64,000 bases of DNA, taken from contig JAIXMR010000076.1 in assembly GCA_025677835.1 (NCBI GenBank), positions 1 through 64,000 on the forward strand, read 5' to 3'. A model generated the notes under the pieces. The model saw only the letters and a program-made list of their open reading frames with translations, searched no databases and had not been told where the DNA came from. A program made the position numbers and the translations under genes. The DNA comes from Sporodiniella umbellata. Taxonomy: Eukaryota; Mucoromycota; Mucoromycetes; Mucorales; Rhizopodaceae. Positions 10,755 through 22,167 of this stretch are shown one piece after another. The stretch's first letter is position 1; every line of letters begins with the position of its first letter.

Positions 10755-11699
10755 CTACTGGGTTAATCTGTCTCGATAGTCGTTCACCTTCATCCATTCT
10801 TCAATATCAGCCCTTGTCGATTTTCTCATACGGTGAGAATACAACATGGTAGCAGTTGTCATAACCACAACGACAATAATAATGATAATGTTACCATACA
10901 AAACCACTTGATCCACCGAAAGCGTACTCTGGATCATTACCACTTTTGCAACAAATTCACCCATTAGCAACACGCTCCAAGCAGCTGTAATGATATAAAA
11001 GTATCTGCGAAACACTCTGACGTGCTCCCAACAGAATTCCATAACCGGCCTGGTGCGTTCTTTGCCTTCTGCATCTACCCAAGTTATAGGCTCTAGCTTG
11101 GCAAACATCTGTTGGCTGATCAGGTAGACCATAGGCAGCACCTCAAACCATCTTGTCTTTAGCGGAATCAAAGTAACAAAGAACATAACACTGATGAGAG
11201 CAGTTACTGTTGAATCACGTAACAAAGTCAATCGGACGTCGCCTAGAGATGCATAACAGAAAAGAGGTTGAGTTAGTATGACCTGTTTAGCATCACATGG
11301 CTGGTTTTCTTTACCTGTAATCAGAGACAACACAGCGGAGACAGTATAGGAAACTACAAAGATGCAGCCAAGAACGTCCAGCTTTCTTCTTTTGATAAAC
11401 GTATAAATGACGTGAAGTAACGGGGGAATGCCAGATAGAATAAGAGCAATTAGAATGCTGATATACATCTTCAGAATGTAAAAAATAGCAAGTGGTAATC
11501 CAACATCAATTATAAGCATAATGAACAAAGGCCTGAACATCACAAAAGATGCTATCATTTTCTCTTTGAATGTTTGTGGTACAGCATTTTTTTGATCCGG
11601 AGATTTGGTTGCCACGCTTCTTTGGGATTCTTCATCTGAAACGTCTTGACTGTTGGCACTGAGGAATTTTTTGTCTTGATCCATATTCAAATTAGACAT
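10755..11699 (-). CDS. VC0807-like multi-pass membrane protein
   Basis: Two exons (11315-11699 and 10755-11242) give about 290 residues. The intron 11243-11314 happens to be in frame, but removing it joins SLITG to DVRLTLLRDS, which restores the conserved loop of this family. The N-terminal ~45 residues are polar and Ser-rich (cytosolic tail). At least six hydrophobic segments follow: FIMLIIDVGLPLAIFYIL, SILIALILSGIPPLL, DVLGCIFVVSYTVSAVLSLI, ALISVMFFVTLIPL, YFYIITAAWSVLLMGEFVAKV and VVLYGNIIIIIVVVVM. The SGIPP...RRKLDVLG...RDS pattern is that of VC0807-type proteins found in bacteria and fungi, whose transport or structural role is unknown. A 37-nt A run lies just upstream of the gene. Confidence 0.75.
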   Translation of the reverse strand: MSNLNMDQDKKFLSANSQDVSDEESQRSVATKSPDQKNAVPQTFKEKMIASFVMFRPLFIMLIIDVGLPLAIFYILKMYISILIALILSGIPPLLHVIYTFIKRRKLDVLGCIFVVSYTVSAVLSLITGKENQPCDAKQVILTQPLFCYASLGDVRLTLLRDSTVTALISVMFFVTLIPLKTRWFEVLPMVYLISQQMFAKLEPITWVDAEGKERTRPVMEFCWEHVRVFRRYFYIITAAWSVLLMGEFVAKVVMIQSTLSVDQVVLYGNIIIIIVVVVMTTATMLYSHRMRKSTRADIEEWMKVNDYRDRLTQ

Positions 11700-11734
11700 T
11701 GGATTGTAATTCTTTTTATTTTTTTTTAATTGAT

Positions 11735-11769
<35 letters not shown>

Positions 11770-13217
11770 GAAAAGTCTATCTGCTTTTATATTTCCATGT
11801 TCTGTAAAAAGGCTGACACTCGGTCAATTGCTTCCAAATTTGGAAATTTTGTCTGTACCACTTCAAGGCTATTCTAATGTTAGATGGTGCTTTCTCAGGA
11901 TTTTGCTCAAAAAAATAGGCTTAAAAACAGAGCGCGTTTTATTGCGTGTATTTTGACTACGTCTGTCAAGTGTAATTCCTATCCATTTTACAATTGTAAG
12001 CTTGCTACGTTTAAAAGCTTTGTTTGTTACATTTTATACTCAGTGTGGCTGGGATTTCTGTGGGCTTTGGGCAGTGACACACCTTTTCTGTCGAAAGAAG
12101 ATGCTTTGTCCAATGATATAAAGCAGGTGTGTCGGAGATTGGTTTTGAGGGGCCAAAATGCTAAGCAAATCTAAAACTTGGCAAAAGGAATTCTCACAGA
12201 GAACCTATTTGACATCGTCATTTACCTTATTGGCTATAAGAGGCAAAGATCATACCCTCCTTCTCCCAAAACGGACTTACCTCTTTCATTTAAGTTCCGC
12301 GGTATTAGTGTTTTGTATTGGTACACTCACAAGCTTTGACATCTTTCCAAACTGCTTTCTTATACATCAATTCTTTCTTTAGACGCACTGGGTTCAAGTA
12401 ACAAAATCCGTTTTTTATTGGCTCAATGTCTATTCTTTTGGTGCTTGAAACCGTCTGCCTTGCACTGAGAATCTCTCCCTATTGACTATGTGTCTTTGAT
12501 TTACAAAGAGTATTCTATACTCTATCGTGGATCTTATTTTCCTGTGGCTGAAAGCCGCTAGCTTAGGTAACAATACTGCCAAATAGTCCAAGTACTCTCA
12601 GAGTACTTTGCTACCCATTCTCGAGTTTTTTTTTTTTTTTTTTTTTTTCTAAATCTACACTCAAAATTAAACGTGGTTTTTCGTAATTCTGATCCCATCG
12701 TAGTTACGGAAAGGGTGCCGATTTCTGATCGTTGCAAGAAAATATTGTGTTTAGAGCAGCTATATATAGGCAGAACGTACACAGAACTATCAAATACATT
12801 CTTTTTTCTTTGAGTGCGGCTTATTTCAGTTCTTATTTTTGAATAGCTTGAATCATACAAAGAGTCTTGGATAAAAGCTTATAACAAAAAACAGTCAATT
12901 AGAAAAATTATGAACTGTCTAAGGTCTTAGTGAAATAACTTATCTGTAGTTCCCTGACACAGCGTTTTTTTGTAAATTAAGACACTGCTCAGATTTTCAT
13001 CGAAAAAAGACGATAAAATGAATGCCTGCATTTGATAACATACTACTGTAAGAAGGATGGCATAAAAATGTTTATCAAAAAAAAAAAAAAAAAGCCATGG
13101 GTATCTGGCTTTAGTGGAAGAAAAGATATCAATAAAAAAAAAAGGATGGGACACAAAACAATCTATATAATCTTGTTCAGAGCATTAAACACGTCAGAAA
13201 TAAACTATAATCAGAAG
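11700..13217. other. Intergenic region without a supported gene
   Basis: It contains the upstream side of the VC0807-like gene, including an A run of about 37 nt at 11739-11767. One open frame (11884-12174, 96 codons) has no recognisable motif and sits in AT-rich sequence. T and A runs lie near 12624-12648 and 13077-13093. I see no RNA gene. Confidence 0.4.
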
Positions 13218-13538
13218 TTAGTACAAGATTTTTTCCTCTTCAACATTTACCCCATTAGGAAAACGGAAATCTGGATAGTTTAAAGAACCATCTGGTAAGG
13301 AGGGTTTCTTTTCGGGTTCATTTTTCGTGTCCTGGTGAGCTACTCTACCAGGTTTTCTGCGATTACGAATAGGCATTTTTGTTTTTACTGGAAGCTGTAT
13401 AAGAAGGGAAGTCTTTGTGTCTGTATTTATCTGAAGATTGTTTTGAGGAGAGGGTTTTTCAAGAGAGTCCAAAGCTGCTAGTGATTGAAAAAAAAAATTA
13501 GCAGAGACAAAGACTATTATAGATAGTTTTTTCTGCAT
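13218..13538 (-). CDS. Small putative secreted protein, hypothetical
   Basis: From the Met at 13538 the frame gives about 106 residues. It begins MQKKLSIIVFVSANFFFQSLAA, a plausible signal peptide with a Lys-rich n-region, a hydrophobic core and small residues before a likely cut. The rest is polar and rich in Pro, Asn and Lys, with basic pairs (IRNRRKPGR, EPEKKPSLPDG) that could be processing sites, and ends VEEEKILY. No family is recognised. A longer start at 13607 would place a second hydrophobic stretch in front and is less likely. A short intron near the signal peptide (gtcttt...cactag) is possible but would destroy the hydrophobic core. Real gene status is uncertain. Confidence 0.4.
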   Translation of the reverse strand: MQKKLSIIVFVSANFFFQSLAALDSLEKPSPQNNLQINTDTKTSLLIQLPVKTKMPIRNRRKPGRVAHQDTKNEPEKKPSLPDGSLNYPDFRFPNGVNVEEEKILY

Positions 13539-15164
13539 TTTTGTTACTATCATATAATAAAGAAAGAAAGAAAAGTTATATTTATACCAAGAAAATAGAA
13601 AAATCAACTAATGTGCGTTTAGCTAATAAAAATAGGCATGCATAACCTAACCCTTGGTTTCGACTGTAGATTTACTTTTGAAGAAATGGTAAAACGGCAG
13701 CAAACAAGAATTCTCGTTTCCTAATAGGCACTGTTTTTATATGGAAAGACTTTTATAATTCGCAAATATGCACAGCTTTTCGGGGTACTGTTTTATTTCA
13801 GGGAAAAGAAAGAAATTGAGCTATTGGCTGCAGCTGGTTTTAATTCAGGTGTACTTTACTACATAGGCAAACACGGTCGACCGAAGAAATAAGGTAGATA
13901 TCGTACGGTTCTTTCTTTTTAAACAAAACTCTGCCATGATTAGTTTTTTTTTTTTTTTTTTTAAAAAAAAAAGAGAAGTCTATTATAAATTTTGAGAGAG
14001 TGACGGCTTCTTTATGCACTCCTGCTTTTAAAACTATGCAAATTACGAAAAAGAAGCAATTAAAGTTATGGTTGCCAATTATGCCAAGGCAGAAAAAGAT
14101 GCATAAAATGTTTATTTGGTTAAGTAGGCACGAAATGGTTTCTGTTTAACAAATTAGAGTTATTGAAAAGCTAGCTACTCAAAACAAAACCAATATATAT
14201 ATTTCTCGATTTGTTAATGGATATATGTAAATATCAGGTTCTTTATTATATTGTCTTTGGCTCTAGCTTACACAAACTGGTGACGAATGTACTGTAACAG
14301 GGAAAGAAAACGACAAATGCGCGCAGATGTTATTATCTTCAAGTCCGACTCTATGTCATCAGTAGATGAAGATCCCCAAATGCTTTTATCAAAAGGTATG
14401 AGCTAACTAATAAAACAATTCTTTTCTTAAAAAAAAAAAAAGGCGTGTGTTTGATTTGCTCCATTCAAAAAACGTAAAAAAAAAAAAAAAAAAAAAAAAA
14501 GTCAAAGTCAAAGGGAAAAAAAGAAAGCAACTATATATTAATCAAACGTAGCCTGTTGGGGAACAGTTGTTGTTTTTCTGATACTTAATGATGTAATAGA
14601 CAATATTGGCGCTTTCAAAACTTTATATCAACAGTATCGTCCTGGACTTTAGTCAAAACAATCAAGTTACACACAAGTGATTCACTTTTTTTTAATAACA
14701 AAAGTAACTAAAGTATGCATTTACTGATAGATTGTTTACATACTGATTAATTTAGTAAAACTATGTAAGTGCTTTTTATTTTCAACCCAAGAGGAAAAGG
14801 GCATTAGACTGTCTCATGCAAAAAAAAAAAAAAAAAAAAAGGATGCTTGGTTTATTAACTTTTTGTCATTTATAACTACTCCCAGTGGTCGCAGGGCCAT
14901 TGGTTTGGTCCAAGCTATTATGTTTTCGCAGTTTGCACTAATAAAACTATCTGGTGTATATGACTTTATATATATATATATATATACTTTGCCGCCTCTG
15001 TTGACAGAGAATAGGATTGTTGGAATGGAAGTCAAACGATGGTTATAAACCGATACTTAATGAATACGTATTTATTGAAGAAAAAAAAGCAAACGTGTTT
15101 TTTTTTTCTCTTTGATCATTCACGTCTCTTTTTTGTTTTGGCTGTAGTAGAAAGGTCCAACTAT
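13539..15164. other. Intergenic region without a supported gene
   Basis: This AT-rich stretch has T/A palindromic runs near 13944-13972, A runs near 14474-14500 and 14820-14840, and a (TA)n block at about 14970-14985. Short open frames at 14814-15048 face each other on both strands and show no motif. It lies downstream of the TPX2-domain gene and upstream of the small secreted protein gene. Confidence 0.4.
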
Positions 15165-16507
15165 TTATAATAGATCAGTCAATACCCAAACTATTTTTAC
15201 ATCTACCTTTCTTTTCAATCCAGCCTTTTGCTGATTTTCGTTATTTTGCTGTTGTTCCTTTATCTTCCATAGCTTAAGCTTCTCATTGAAAGTTTCTTTA
15301 TGATGTTGAGCCCGCTCGCTAGTAGCGAAACGAAAAGGCTATATATTCGAGTTGTTAGTTATATTTTGAGCCTCTTTACTAAAAGAAAGCATACCTTCAC
15401 TTGTTTTTTAAGTTCTTTTTTTGGTTTGTCATCATTTTCTTGACTGCTTGTTTCTCCTTTTTGTATAGCATTTGATCGATTGATTGCAGACTCAGTCTAC
15501 CAAGTTTAGAAACAAAACGCCAACAATGGTTTTTTTTATTAGTATTTGTTTTACCGATCTGGCGTAGCTAGGTGTAGATGAGCTTGAGGTCCTTGGGCGG
15601 CTGATAGAGGTGGATGGTTTTCTTCCAAGCTCTTGTGAAGAAGGCTCAGACGAATGAGAACCCTATAGAGATATTCAGTATATAAAAGAAAGAAAAAAGC
15701 AGAAAGAGAGCCAACAGAGAGTTTTGATGAATGCCAAACTGAGGCTACTTACCGTTTGCTGTTTAGTGTTACCTTTCATTCCTTTTTCATATAGTTTGAT
15801 TCGTGAAGCTGTAGAAACATAACCATCATCGGATCCCATTTCGTTTTTAATATCATCCATAGCATTGATAGAAGTAGTAGATTTATACTTTGGTATTCTG
15901 GACGTCCCAACTCGTTTCTACATGTACATAGACCTTAATATAAAGCTCTTTTTTTTTTTTCACAAAAAGGAATAAGTAGATTTACTGTAATACCACCACC
16001 CAAGCGTGGGCTCAGCAAATGTCTTTGTCTTTGGTCATCTCTCTTTGAATTAAGCCGGCTTTCAAAAGAGCGAGTGCCTTGCATATAGTGTGGTATTCTG
16101 CCTGATTTCGACTTCTTTTTTTCGAGCTTTTCTTCTGATGAACTCGCTTGTGTGTAATTTATTTCTGTTTCTGTAACGATCTTTTCCTCTACTTGAATTT
16201 TCGTGGTTTCTGTTTCTTGTTTCGTTGAGCTTTCTCTCCATTGACCTCGATCTTCATTTTCGATTTCGACTGTTTTGTATCGATCTGGAATGACATTGCG
16301 TCTTAAGGGGCTTGGGTAGTTTGTTGAGATTCTGTCTGGGATTCTTTCGGGTGTTCTCAAGACGGACGTCTGTAGTGTAGTGTCTCTTGGTGGTGTATCT
16401 GTGACCAGACTTTTGAATCTCTTTGAGTATCTACTGTCACTATCGAATCCAAGCAAGTCTTCTCCGGCATCATACTTATTAAGTTGTGAATGAATAGGAG
16501 AAGACAT
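15165..16507 (-). CDS. TPX2-domain microtubule-binding protein
   Basis: A multi-exon minus-strand gene. The first exon (about 15980-16507) encodes a charged, low-complexity region with SP/TP sites (DTPPRDT, YPSPLRR). Further exons give KRVGTSRIPKYKSTTSIN, SDDGYVSTASRIKLYEKG, a Ser-rich stretch (GSHSSEPSSQELGRKPSTS) and INRSNAIQKGE. The last exon carries the diagnostic TPX2 element PFRFATSERAQHHKETFNEK then LKLWKIKEQQQ, ending VWVLTDLL. The KPF.FATxxRA...HKxxFxEKLxxW pattern defines the TPX2 C-terminal microtubule-binding repeat. Such proteins act on spindle microtubules, TPX2 itself also activating Aurora A; whether this one binds Aurora is unknown. Internal intron borders were assigned roughly. 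The alternative is a WVD2/WDL-like single-motif TPX2 protein; homology to the motif is clear, orthology is not. Confidence 0.75.
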
Positions 16508-18705
16508 GTTACTAATAAACTACGTAAGTCAAGAAAGAAATTGAAATAATCAAATAATTATAGGAAAAAAAAAATTAAAATATCTATAGACTCGCGAATA
16601 ACTGTTGCTCTCTTTTACTTTTTTTTTCTGGCGCGCCGTCCCTGTTTTTGTTTGCAATAAAATTTATCTTTAAAAAGCAAAAACTCTGTTCAACTGATAT
16701 TGCAACATGTTAAACTAAACGACTACTAAGGCAACTCTACTTTTCGTTTTTTCATGAATTGGTTTTTTACGGTAATTTTATAAATCCTTGTTGCATACGC
16801 CTTGTTTTTAGCGGAATGCTTGCTATGTTTTCAAGATAGATGAATACAGCCTGAAAATCAAGGAAAAGAGTATTGTGTACTAATTTTTTGTGTTATATAC
16901 TATAAAAAGATCATGAAACTAACATAAAAACACGTAGAAGCATTATGTATAGGAATGCATCTTCACACTTCTAGTATTTAATGTTATTGATTCAGTATAT
17001 AGGTGTGGCCAAAATTACATCCATATTCTTATTGCTTCGTTGTCTTGCATTCACCATTTATTTTTTATGTCAATTGCGCCTAAAGAAGGTACAATTCGCG
17101 TCAATTGTGTTTTCAAAAGGAAAACAAAAGCCTATCTGAGTTTAGGTTCCAGAGTTTCATGCTTTGAAAATACGGCTATCATGTTTAAAGAGCACTGCTG
17201 GTCGCAACCTTTTTTTTTTAATATCTATACCTTCATTGTCACTACAAAAACACGGGAAACATAGGTGTCTTACTTCTGACTTCATTTTGGCTTGTCCCAA
17301 AAGAAGAAAGCTTATTTTCTGTTATTTTTTTGCAGCTAAAACCTTAGTTCAAAATCCTGATCCTATTGTTGCTGTTATTACATTTATTAGCCTCCTGAAT
17401 CGTTTTATACTTGAGGAAATCTCTTGGAGCATTTTCTATTTTTTCTTTTAGCAAAAACAAAAACAATCTTTTTGTTTGTTAAATAACAAGGACCATTTTT
17501 AATTTTCTTGCCATCATTTGATATCTATTGTAAACAAAACGATTGAAGCTCAGGTCGACGATCTGGGCGCGAGAAAAACGGTCAACCACTTATTTTAATA
17601 TTAAAAAAACGAGTAGTCTGTTTGAAAACACGCTTTTTTTTTTTGGAATACTCTGGAAAGAACCAATCAAGGACTCTGTTTTATGATTTCTTAATAAAGT
17701 AAAAAGAACGGATTTTCGGATTACTTTTGTCAATTTCTGCGTTATCACACAAACATCTATAAACTAAAAGAATAACGAAAATCTATTAAAAGATATGGTT
17801 GGCTCCTATTATGGAACAAAGTCGATTCGAAATTCTTTAGATGTCAGAAAAGATGTTCTTTTTTCAAAAAAAAAAAAAAAAAAAAAAAAAAACGCCTTTT
17901 ACAAGCAATTTCGTTGTGCCAAATCGATTAGGATTATACAAAACGAGTCTAAAGTTTTGTGGTTTTTAACAAAAGAGAAGCAAAGTACTTTTCTTTTTGT
18001 TCTAAAAAAATACATGTGGAAAAAGTAATTTTTTTTTACTTGGACGCTTATTAAAAATAGAGCCACACAGTCCACCAAGAATCGTTTATGGTAATCAAGT
18101 CCGTGTGTTGGTAAATCCAGAATAAAAAAAATCTAGAAAAACGAAAAGGATACAAAATAGAGAAGGGATGTATGTATTTGACTCAGTACATTGTCTTTAG
18201 AAAGCTACCCCCTTAAAGAACGCCGATATTTTCAAAGGTTCAAAACTAGCTGTTGCCTATCTTTTAGATATTTTTGGAACTATCGGCGCTTTTCGCGTGA
18301 TAATTTCAATTTGAGTTGTTTTTTATTCCAAAGAGTTTCTTTCTGAAAGGCAACTTCTTTTCAAAAGGAATCTTTAGGGATTTTACGATTTCTTTTAAAG
18401 AACAGGCAAAAAGGAAGCACATCCTCCTTTTTTTTTTTTTTGGAGGAGTTAAAAAGCCTTGTTTGTTTTTTATAAGCAAAAAAAGAAACCATAAAAGTAG
18501 CCTCTTGGCTCCAAAATTGTTCCAACAGTTCGATTTTGCGTAAATACACAGAGAGATGTCTGTGTGTGAGTATTGTCTATCTTTTGTGCCGATCACCTAG
18601 CGAAACAATTCAAACAGCGCAGGATGGGACAGACTTTTTTCAATGAACCTTTTTTTTCGTTTCCAATAATTTTTTTCAATTTTTTTATTTGTCAATAAGG
18701 TCGAA
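16508..18705. other. Gene-poor intergenic region
   Basis: About 2.2 kb between divergent genes. It is AT-rich with T/A runs (for example A23 near 17869-17891). Most open frames are short and low-complexity. At about 18058-18123 a short plus-strand stretch reads IEPHSPPRIVYGNQVRVLVN, then PE and a stop, preceded by a possible acceptor; its composition looks coding-like, but no gene can be built around it. Confidence 0.35.
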
Positions 18706-19338
18706 ATGTCAGACGAGAATCTTACTAATTTAGCCAACCCCACCTCAAGTGCTACTATTACTGTTCGTTGTATTAAAAGCTTTGAATATCGTACGTGCAA
18801 GAATCTTGTACTTCGAAATGTTAACCTCGAAACTGAGACGGTGGGCAATTTAAAAAAGCTCATTACTGAAAGTAAGCGCCCTTCTTTTTTCAGGCTGTTT
18901 TTTAATTTTTTTTTTTTAGAGGTTCACTCAGAACCTGGATGGAGACCTTACTTGAACGTTAAATTTGGTATAGCAGTGAACAGGAGTTTTTTTTTTTTAT
19001 TAAACAACGTTTTCTTATATAAAAATAGATACGCTTAAGGTTTACACCGTGGCTCATGGACATAAGGTAAGTGGTGATTTGCACGATTTTTCTTTGTCCT
19101 ACATATTGACCGGTATATTGAACAGACGATGAACCTAATTATAAACTTGGAAGACGACGACAAGTTAATTCTCTCAGATGATACTGCCGTTTTAGCTTGG
19201 CAAGGCATTGGTAAATGTGCAACCAATGCAAGCTTAATCAGTCACTAACTATTATTAGAAAATGAAACTGAGCTATCCTTCTTTCAAATGGAAGACTATA
19301 AGCAGTTTAAAAGCCATCCCGATACCATTAAATGGTAG
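18706..19338 (+). CDS. UPF0538 family protein (C2orf76 homolog)
   Basis: Five small exons (18706-18871, then from about 18920, 19029, 19126 and 19259) join to about 125 residues. The protein reads ATITVRCIKSFEYRTCKNLV, LRNVNLETETVGNLKKLITE, DTLKVYTVAHGHKTMNLIIN, LEDDDKLILSDDTAVLAWQG and IENETELSFFQMEDYKQFKS, ending IKW. This follows human C2orf76 along its whole length: [39 protein letters not shown] and ETEIAFF-EEDYKNYK. The fold is probably ubiquitin-like; cellular function is unknown. Each intron is placed so that this similarity is unbroken. Length equals the family norm. Confidence 0.9.
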
Positions 19339-19683
19339 TTTCATTGATGAAGCTAGCATTACTCTGCTTAAATCTTTATTGATTCTCTCTTTTTATAAAT
19401 AAACACTCTTTAAAATAAAAAAAATAAAAAATGGCCAAATTTAGACGTTTTATAACTAGAATATCGTTTCACACATACTCGTGTTATGTAAATCACCTAA
19501 AAAAAGATCGCCAGCTAAATCCATGGATATCTTTCCCGCTACTTTTTTATTATATAAAGCCAACCTTTTTGGAGCTTTATTTCGTTTTTCTTCTTTTTTT
19601 TTTTCTTTAATCCATCCAGTCTTTTTTTCTTGTGTGTTAATCACCCTCTTTCACACCTTTAATTTAATTCTACTTTCCTTTTA
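19339..19683. promoter_or_regulatory. Intergenic region and promoter of the LysM gene
   Basis: A good TATA box (TATATAAAG, about 19551-19559) lies about 130 bp before the LysM start codon. It is followed by a pyrimidine-rich leader typical of highly expressed fungal genes. AATAAA-type signals for the UPF0538 transcript lie near 19400-19420. Confidence 0.55.
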
Positions 19684-20056
19684 ATGGTTCGCGTACTCTC
19701 CTTACTTTGCGCTGCTGCCACTCTTTTCGCAGTTAGTGAAGCGGCTAAAAAGAACAGCGTAGTTAAACAATACACTGTTTCTTGTGATAAAACCTATGTT
19801 GTCAAGAACGGTGACACTGTATGATCCCAAAGAAGAAAAAAAAGACGCGTTAAACTAACTGTTTTCGTTATTTTAGTGTAGCAAGATTGATAAAGCCTTT
19901 GGCTTGACATTTAGCAAGTTGAGAAAATGGAATCCTTCCAGTAAGACCGTCATAAGACTCAAGTAATCACAAAAACTAATTGCTTCTTTTTTTCTTAGTC
20001 AACCCAAGCTGTACCAACTTGTATATCGATCAAGTTCTTTGTCTTAGGTAATACTT

Positions 20057-20087
<31 letters not shown>

Positions 20088-21064
20088 CTTGTCACTTATT
20101 TATTTTTTCAGTGCTCCTGTTACAAAGACTACTGCAGTAACTGTAGGTACTACTACTACTGTTCCCACTAAGACTACTACTCAAAAGACCAAGACCAAGA
20201 CTACTACTGTAGTTACCATGACTGGTTCTCCTATTGAATGTAGAAGCAACGATGATTGTGCTGGTGTTCGGTAACTAAAAAAAAAAAAAAAAAAAAAAAA
20301 AAGGATATAGATACCACCCAAACCAAAATAGGATACTTATCGCATGGGTTTTTTCTAATTTTTAGTTGTTGTAATCTGTTTACCAACAAGTGTGTTCTAG
20401 ACCCTGATAACAATATTTGTGATATTCAACCCACTACCACCATTGTCACTGGTACCAAGACTATCACCAAAACCACCAAGTTGCCTACTACCACTCCTAC
20501 TGCCACTCCCGGTTTGAGCGGTTTGACTGTCCAAATCTCAAGTTCTTCCAACTTTTGTATCTTCCTGCCGTCCTCTCCTGGAAACAAGAACGGCAACAAT
20601 GGTAAGGTAGATACAGATGCTATTGCCAACTCTGAAAAGAACGCTGTTGCTTTCTGTACCAACCCCAACATTAATGCTCCCGGTGCCGGTCTTTTGCCCA
20701 AAGGTTTCATCAAGTCAGCCAAGTACCAAACCAACACTGCCGCCGGTTTTGTTCAAGTACGTGGTAAGTTGAACATTGCTGCTTATCAATTGAGCCCCAA
20801 GGACGATGGTGGACAATACGATAACCATGGTGCCGGATCTCCTCCTAAATCTATCTGTGCTGGTTACCCTTACTATGTCAACTTGGTCGAACCCAGTTCA
20901 TCTGATTTCTGTATTCGATGGTAAATGACTCTATAATTTGATCATCCCTACGTCTTGTTTTTCTCAGTTGAAACTAAACTTTATTTATTAGCTGTGAAAA
21001 ATACTCTGACTGTAACGCTGGTAGAAGTGCTTATGGTTGTAACCGTATCGTCCCCGAACTCTAA
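19684..21064 (+). CDS. Secreted LysM-domain protein with Cys-rich module and conserved C-terminal domain
   Basis: Six exons; introns start near 19819, 19940, 20048, 20272 and 20924. The N-terminus MVRVLSLLCAAATLFAVSEA is a clear signal peptide. A LysM domain follows (YTVSCDKTYVVKNGDTCSKI, FGLTFSKLRKWNPSINPSCT, NLYIDQVLCL), with the GDTC start and NP.I..C end expected of a chitin/peptidoglycan-binding LysM. A Thr-rich linker leads to a small Cys module (CRSNDDCAGVRCCN...CVLD), a second Thr linker, and a ~150-residue C-terminal domain (GLTVQISSSSNFCIFLPSSP, GFIKSAKYQTNTAAGFVQVRG, SICAGYPYYVNL) ending FCIRCCEKYSDCNAG. Likely a cell-wall or effector-like extracellular protein binding GlcNAc polymers. 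Codon use is strongly biased (many AAG, ACC, GTC), suggesting high expression. The role of the C-terminal domain is not known to me. Confidence 0.88.
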
Positions 21065-21377
21065 ACTGAATGACTCTATACATTGTCTTTACTGACTCTT
21101 CTTTTTCATACCCTCTTGTTATGGACCAAGAGAGAAAGCAATGATTATAATAAAATTAATTTCAGTCTATCTCTAGATTCTTCTTAATTCAATTATGGTT
21201 TTTTTTTTTTTCATCCACATAAGAGCTTATTTATATCAAGAGAAGGTTGAAAACCAACCCATTCAAAGACCTCAGCTCTTATAGACACAAGATGTGTATA
21301 GATAAATAATGATGGAATGAAGACCGAGGATGATAGTATCCTTTTGTTCTTTATCAAGATTGGCACATACTCTTGCT

Positions 21378-21422
<45 letters not shown>

Positions 21423-22167
21423 CTCCGTATTGCTTCTGTTTTTATAACCGAGCCTACGCTTCTTTTCGTTCCTGACCAAAAAAAAAAAATATCTCATTGA
21501 TTTCGTAGACTTTGTCGTTTTCATTTTTTAGCCTGTGGGATCTGGTGTTATGACGTTGATATGATTTTTACACCTCGTTTAGAGTATTTATACTTTGTTC
21601 CAGGGCATTTCAGCTTGAAGCTCTTTGTAGTTTTAACATGCTCCAGCAGTTTATTGCTGGGTCGTTGCGTAGTATCCAGAGAAGTTTCGTAAAGGAGTAA
21701 ACACTGACAATCGTGATTCAGATCAACTGGTCTTTACTCGAAAACCACTAACGGTTATAGTGGAGGGTAAATGTTATAAAACTGTTTTATTTGTTGTCTC
21801 AGTAGGGATGTTATGAGCGGCAGCCTCGATCGATACACGATCGTTGGGATCAAGCATCAAGAGTCGGTCTTTCAAAGAAAGGAAGCAACAGAGGCTTGAA
21901 TAAACACGACTAGAAGAGGCATTAGGGATCTGTTTGTTACTTTAAGACAGTAGAACTTGCAGAACGAGACAGTTTAAAAAAGTGTGCTGCCAGGAGAATA
22001 ACTTTTGGGGTGGTTCTAGGGATCGCTAGGGTTCAATCTGGACAGATGATGGATTGTCATTTGAATTTTTACTGTTCTTTTTCTATTTATTTATTTATTT
22101 GTCTTTTTTGCATATCTCCAGAACTTTTTTCTTGTTATTACCCAATTAAAAATAAGTGCTTGTTCAT
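21065..22167. other. Intergenic region with a T41 run
   Basis: After the LysM gene comes a 41-nt uninterrupted T run (21379-21419), among the longest homopolymers in the window. The rest is AT-rich and has no supported gene; the last ~300 bp are the promoter and leader of the EamA transporter. Confidence 0.45.
21379..21419. repeat. Uninterrupted T41 homopolymer
   Basis: 41 consecutive T residues in the intergenic region after the LysM gene. Length should be treated with care because long homopolymers are prone to assembly error. Confidence 0.7.

Noticed and set aside
11884..12174. 96-codon plus-strand open frame
   Set aside because: No recognisable motif, no homologous pattern, AT-rich context and no clear promoter; below what I can support.
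17040..17451. Overlapping open frames in the 16.5-18.7 kb gap
   Set aside because: Low complexity and Phe/Ser-rich translations of T-rich DNA; no domain.
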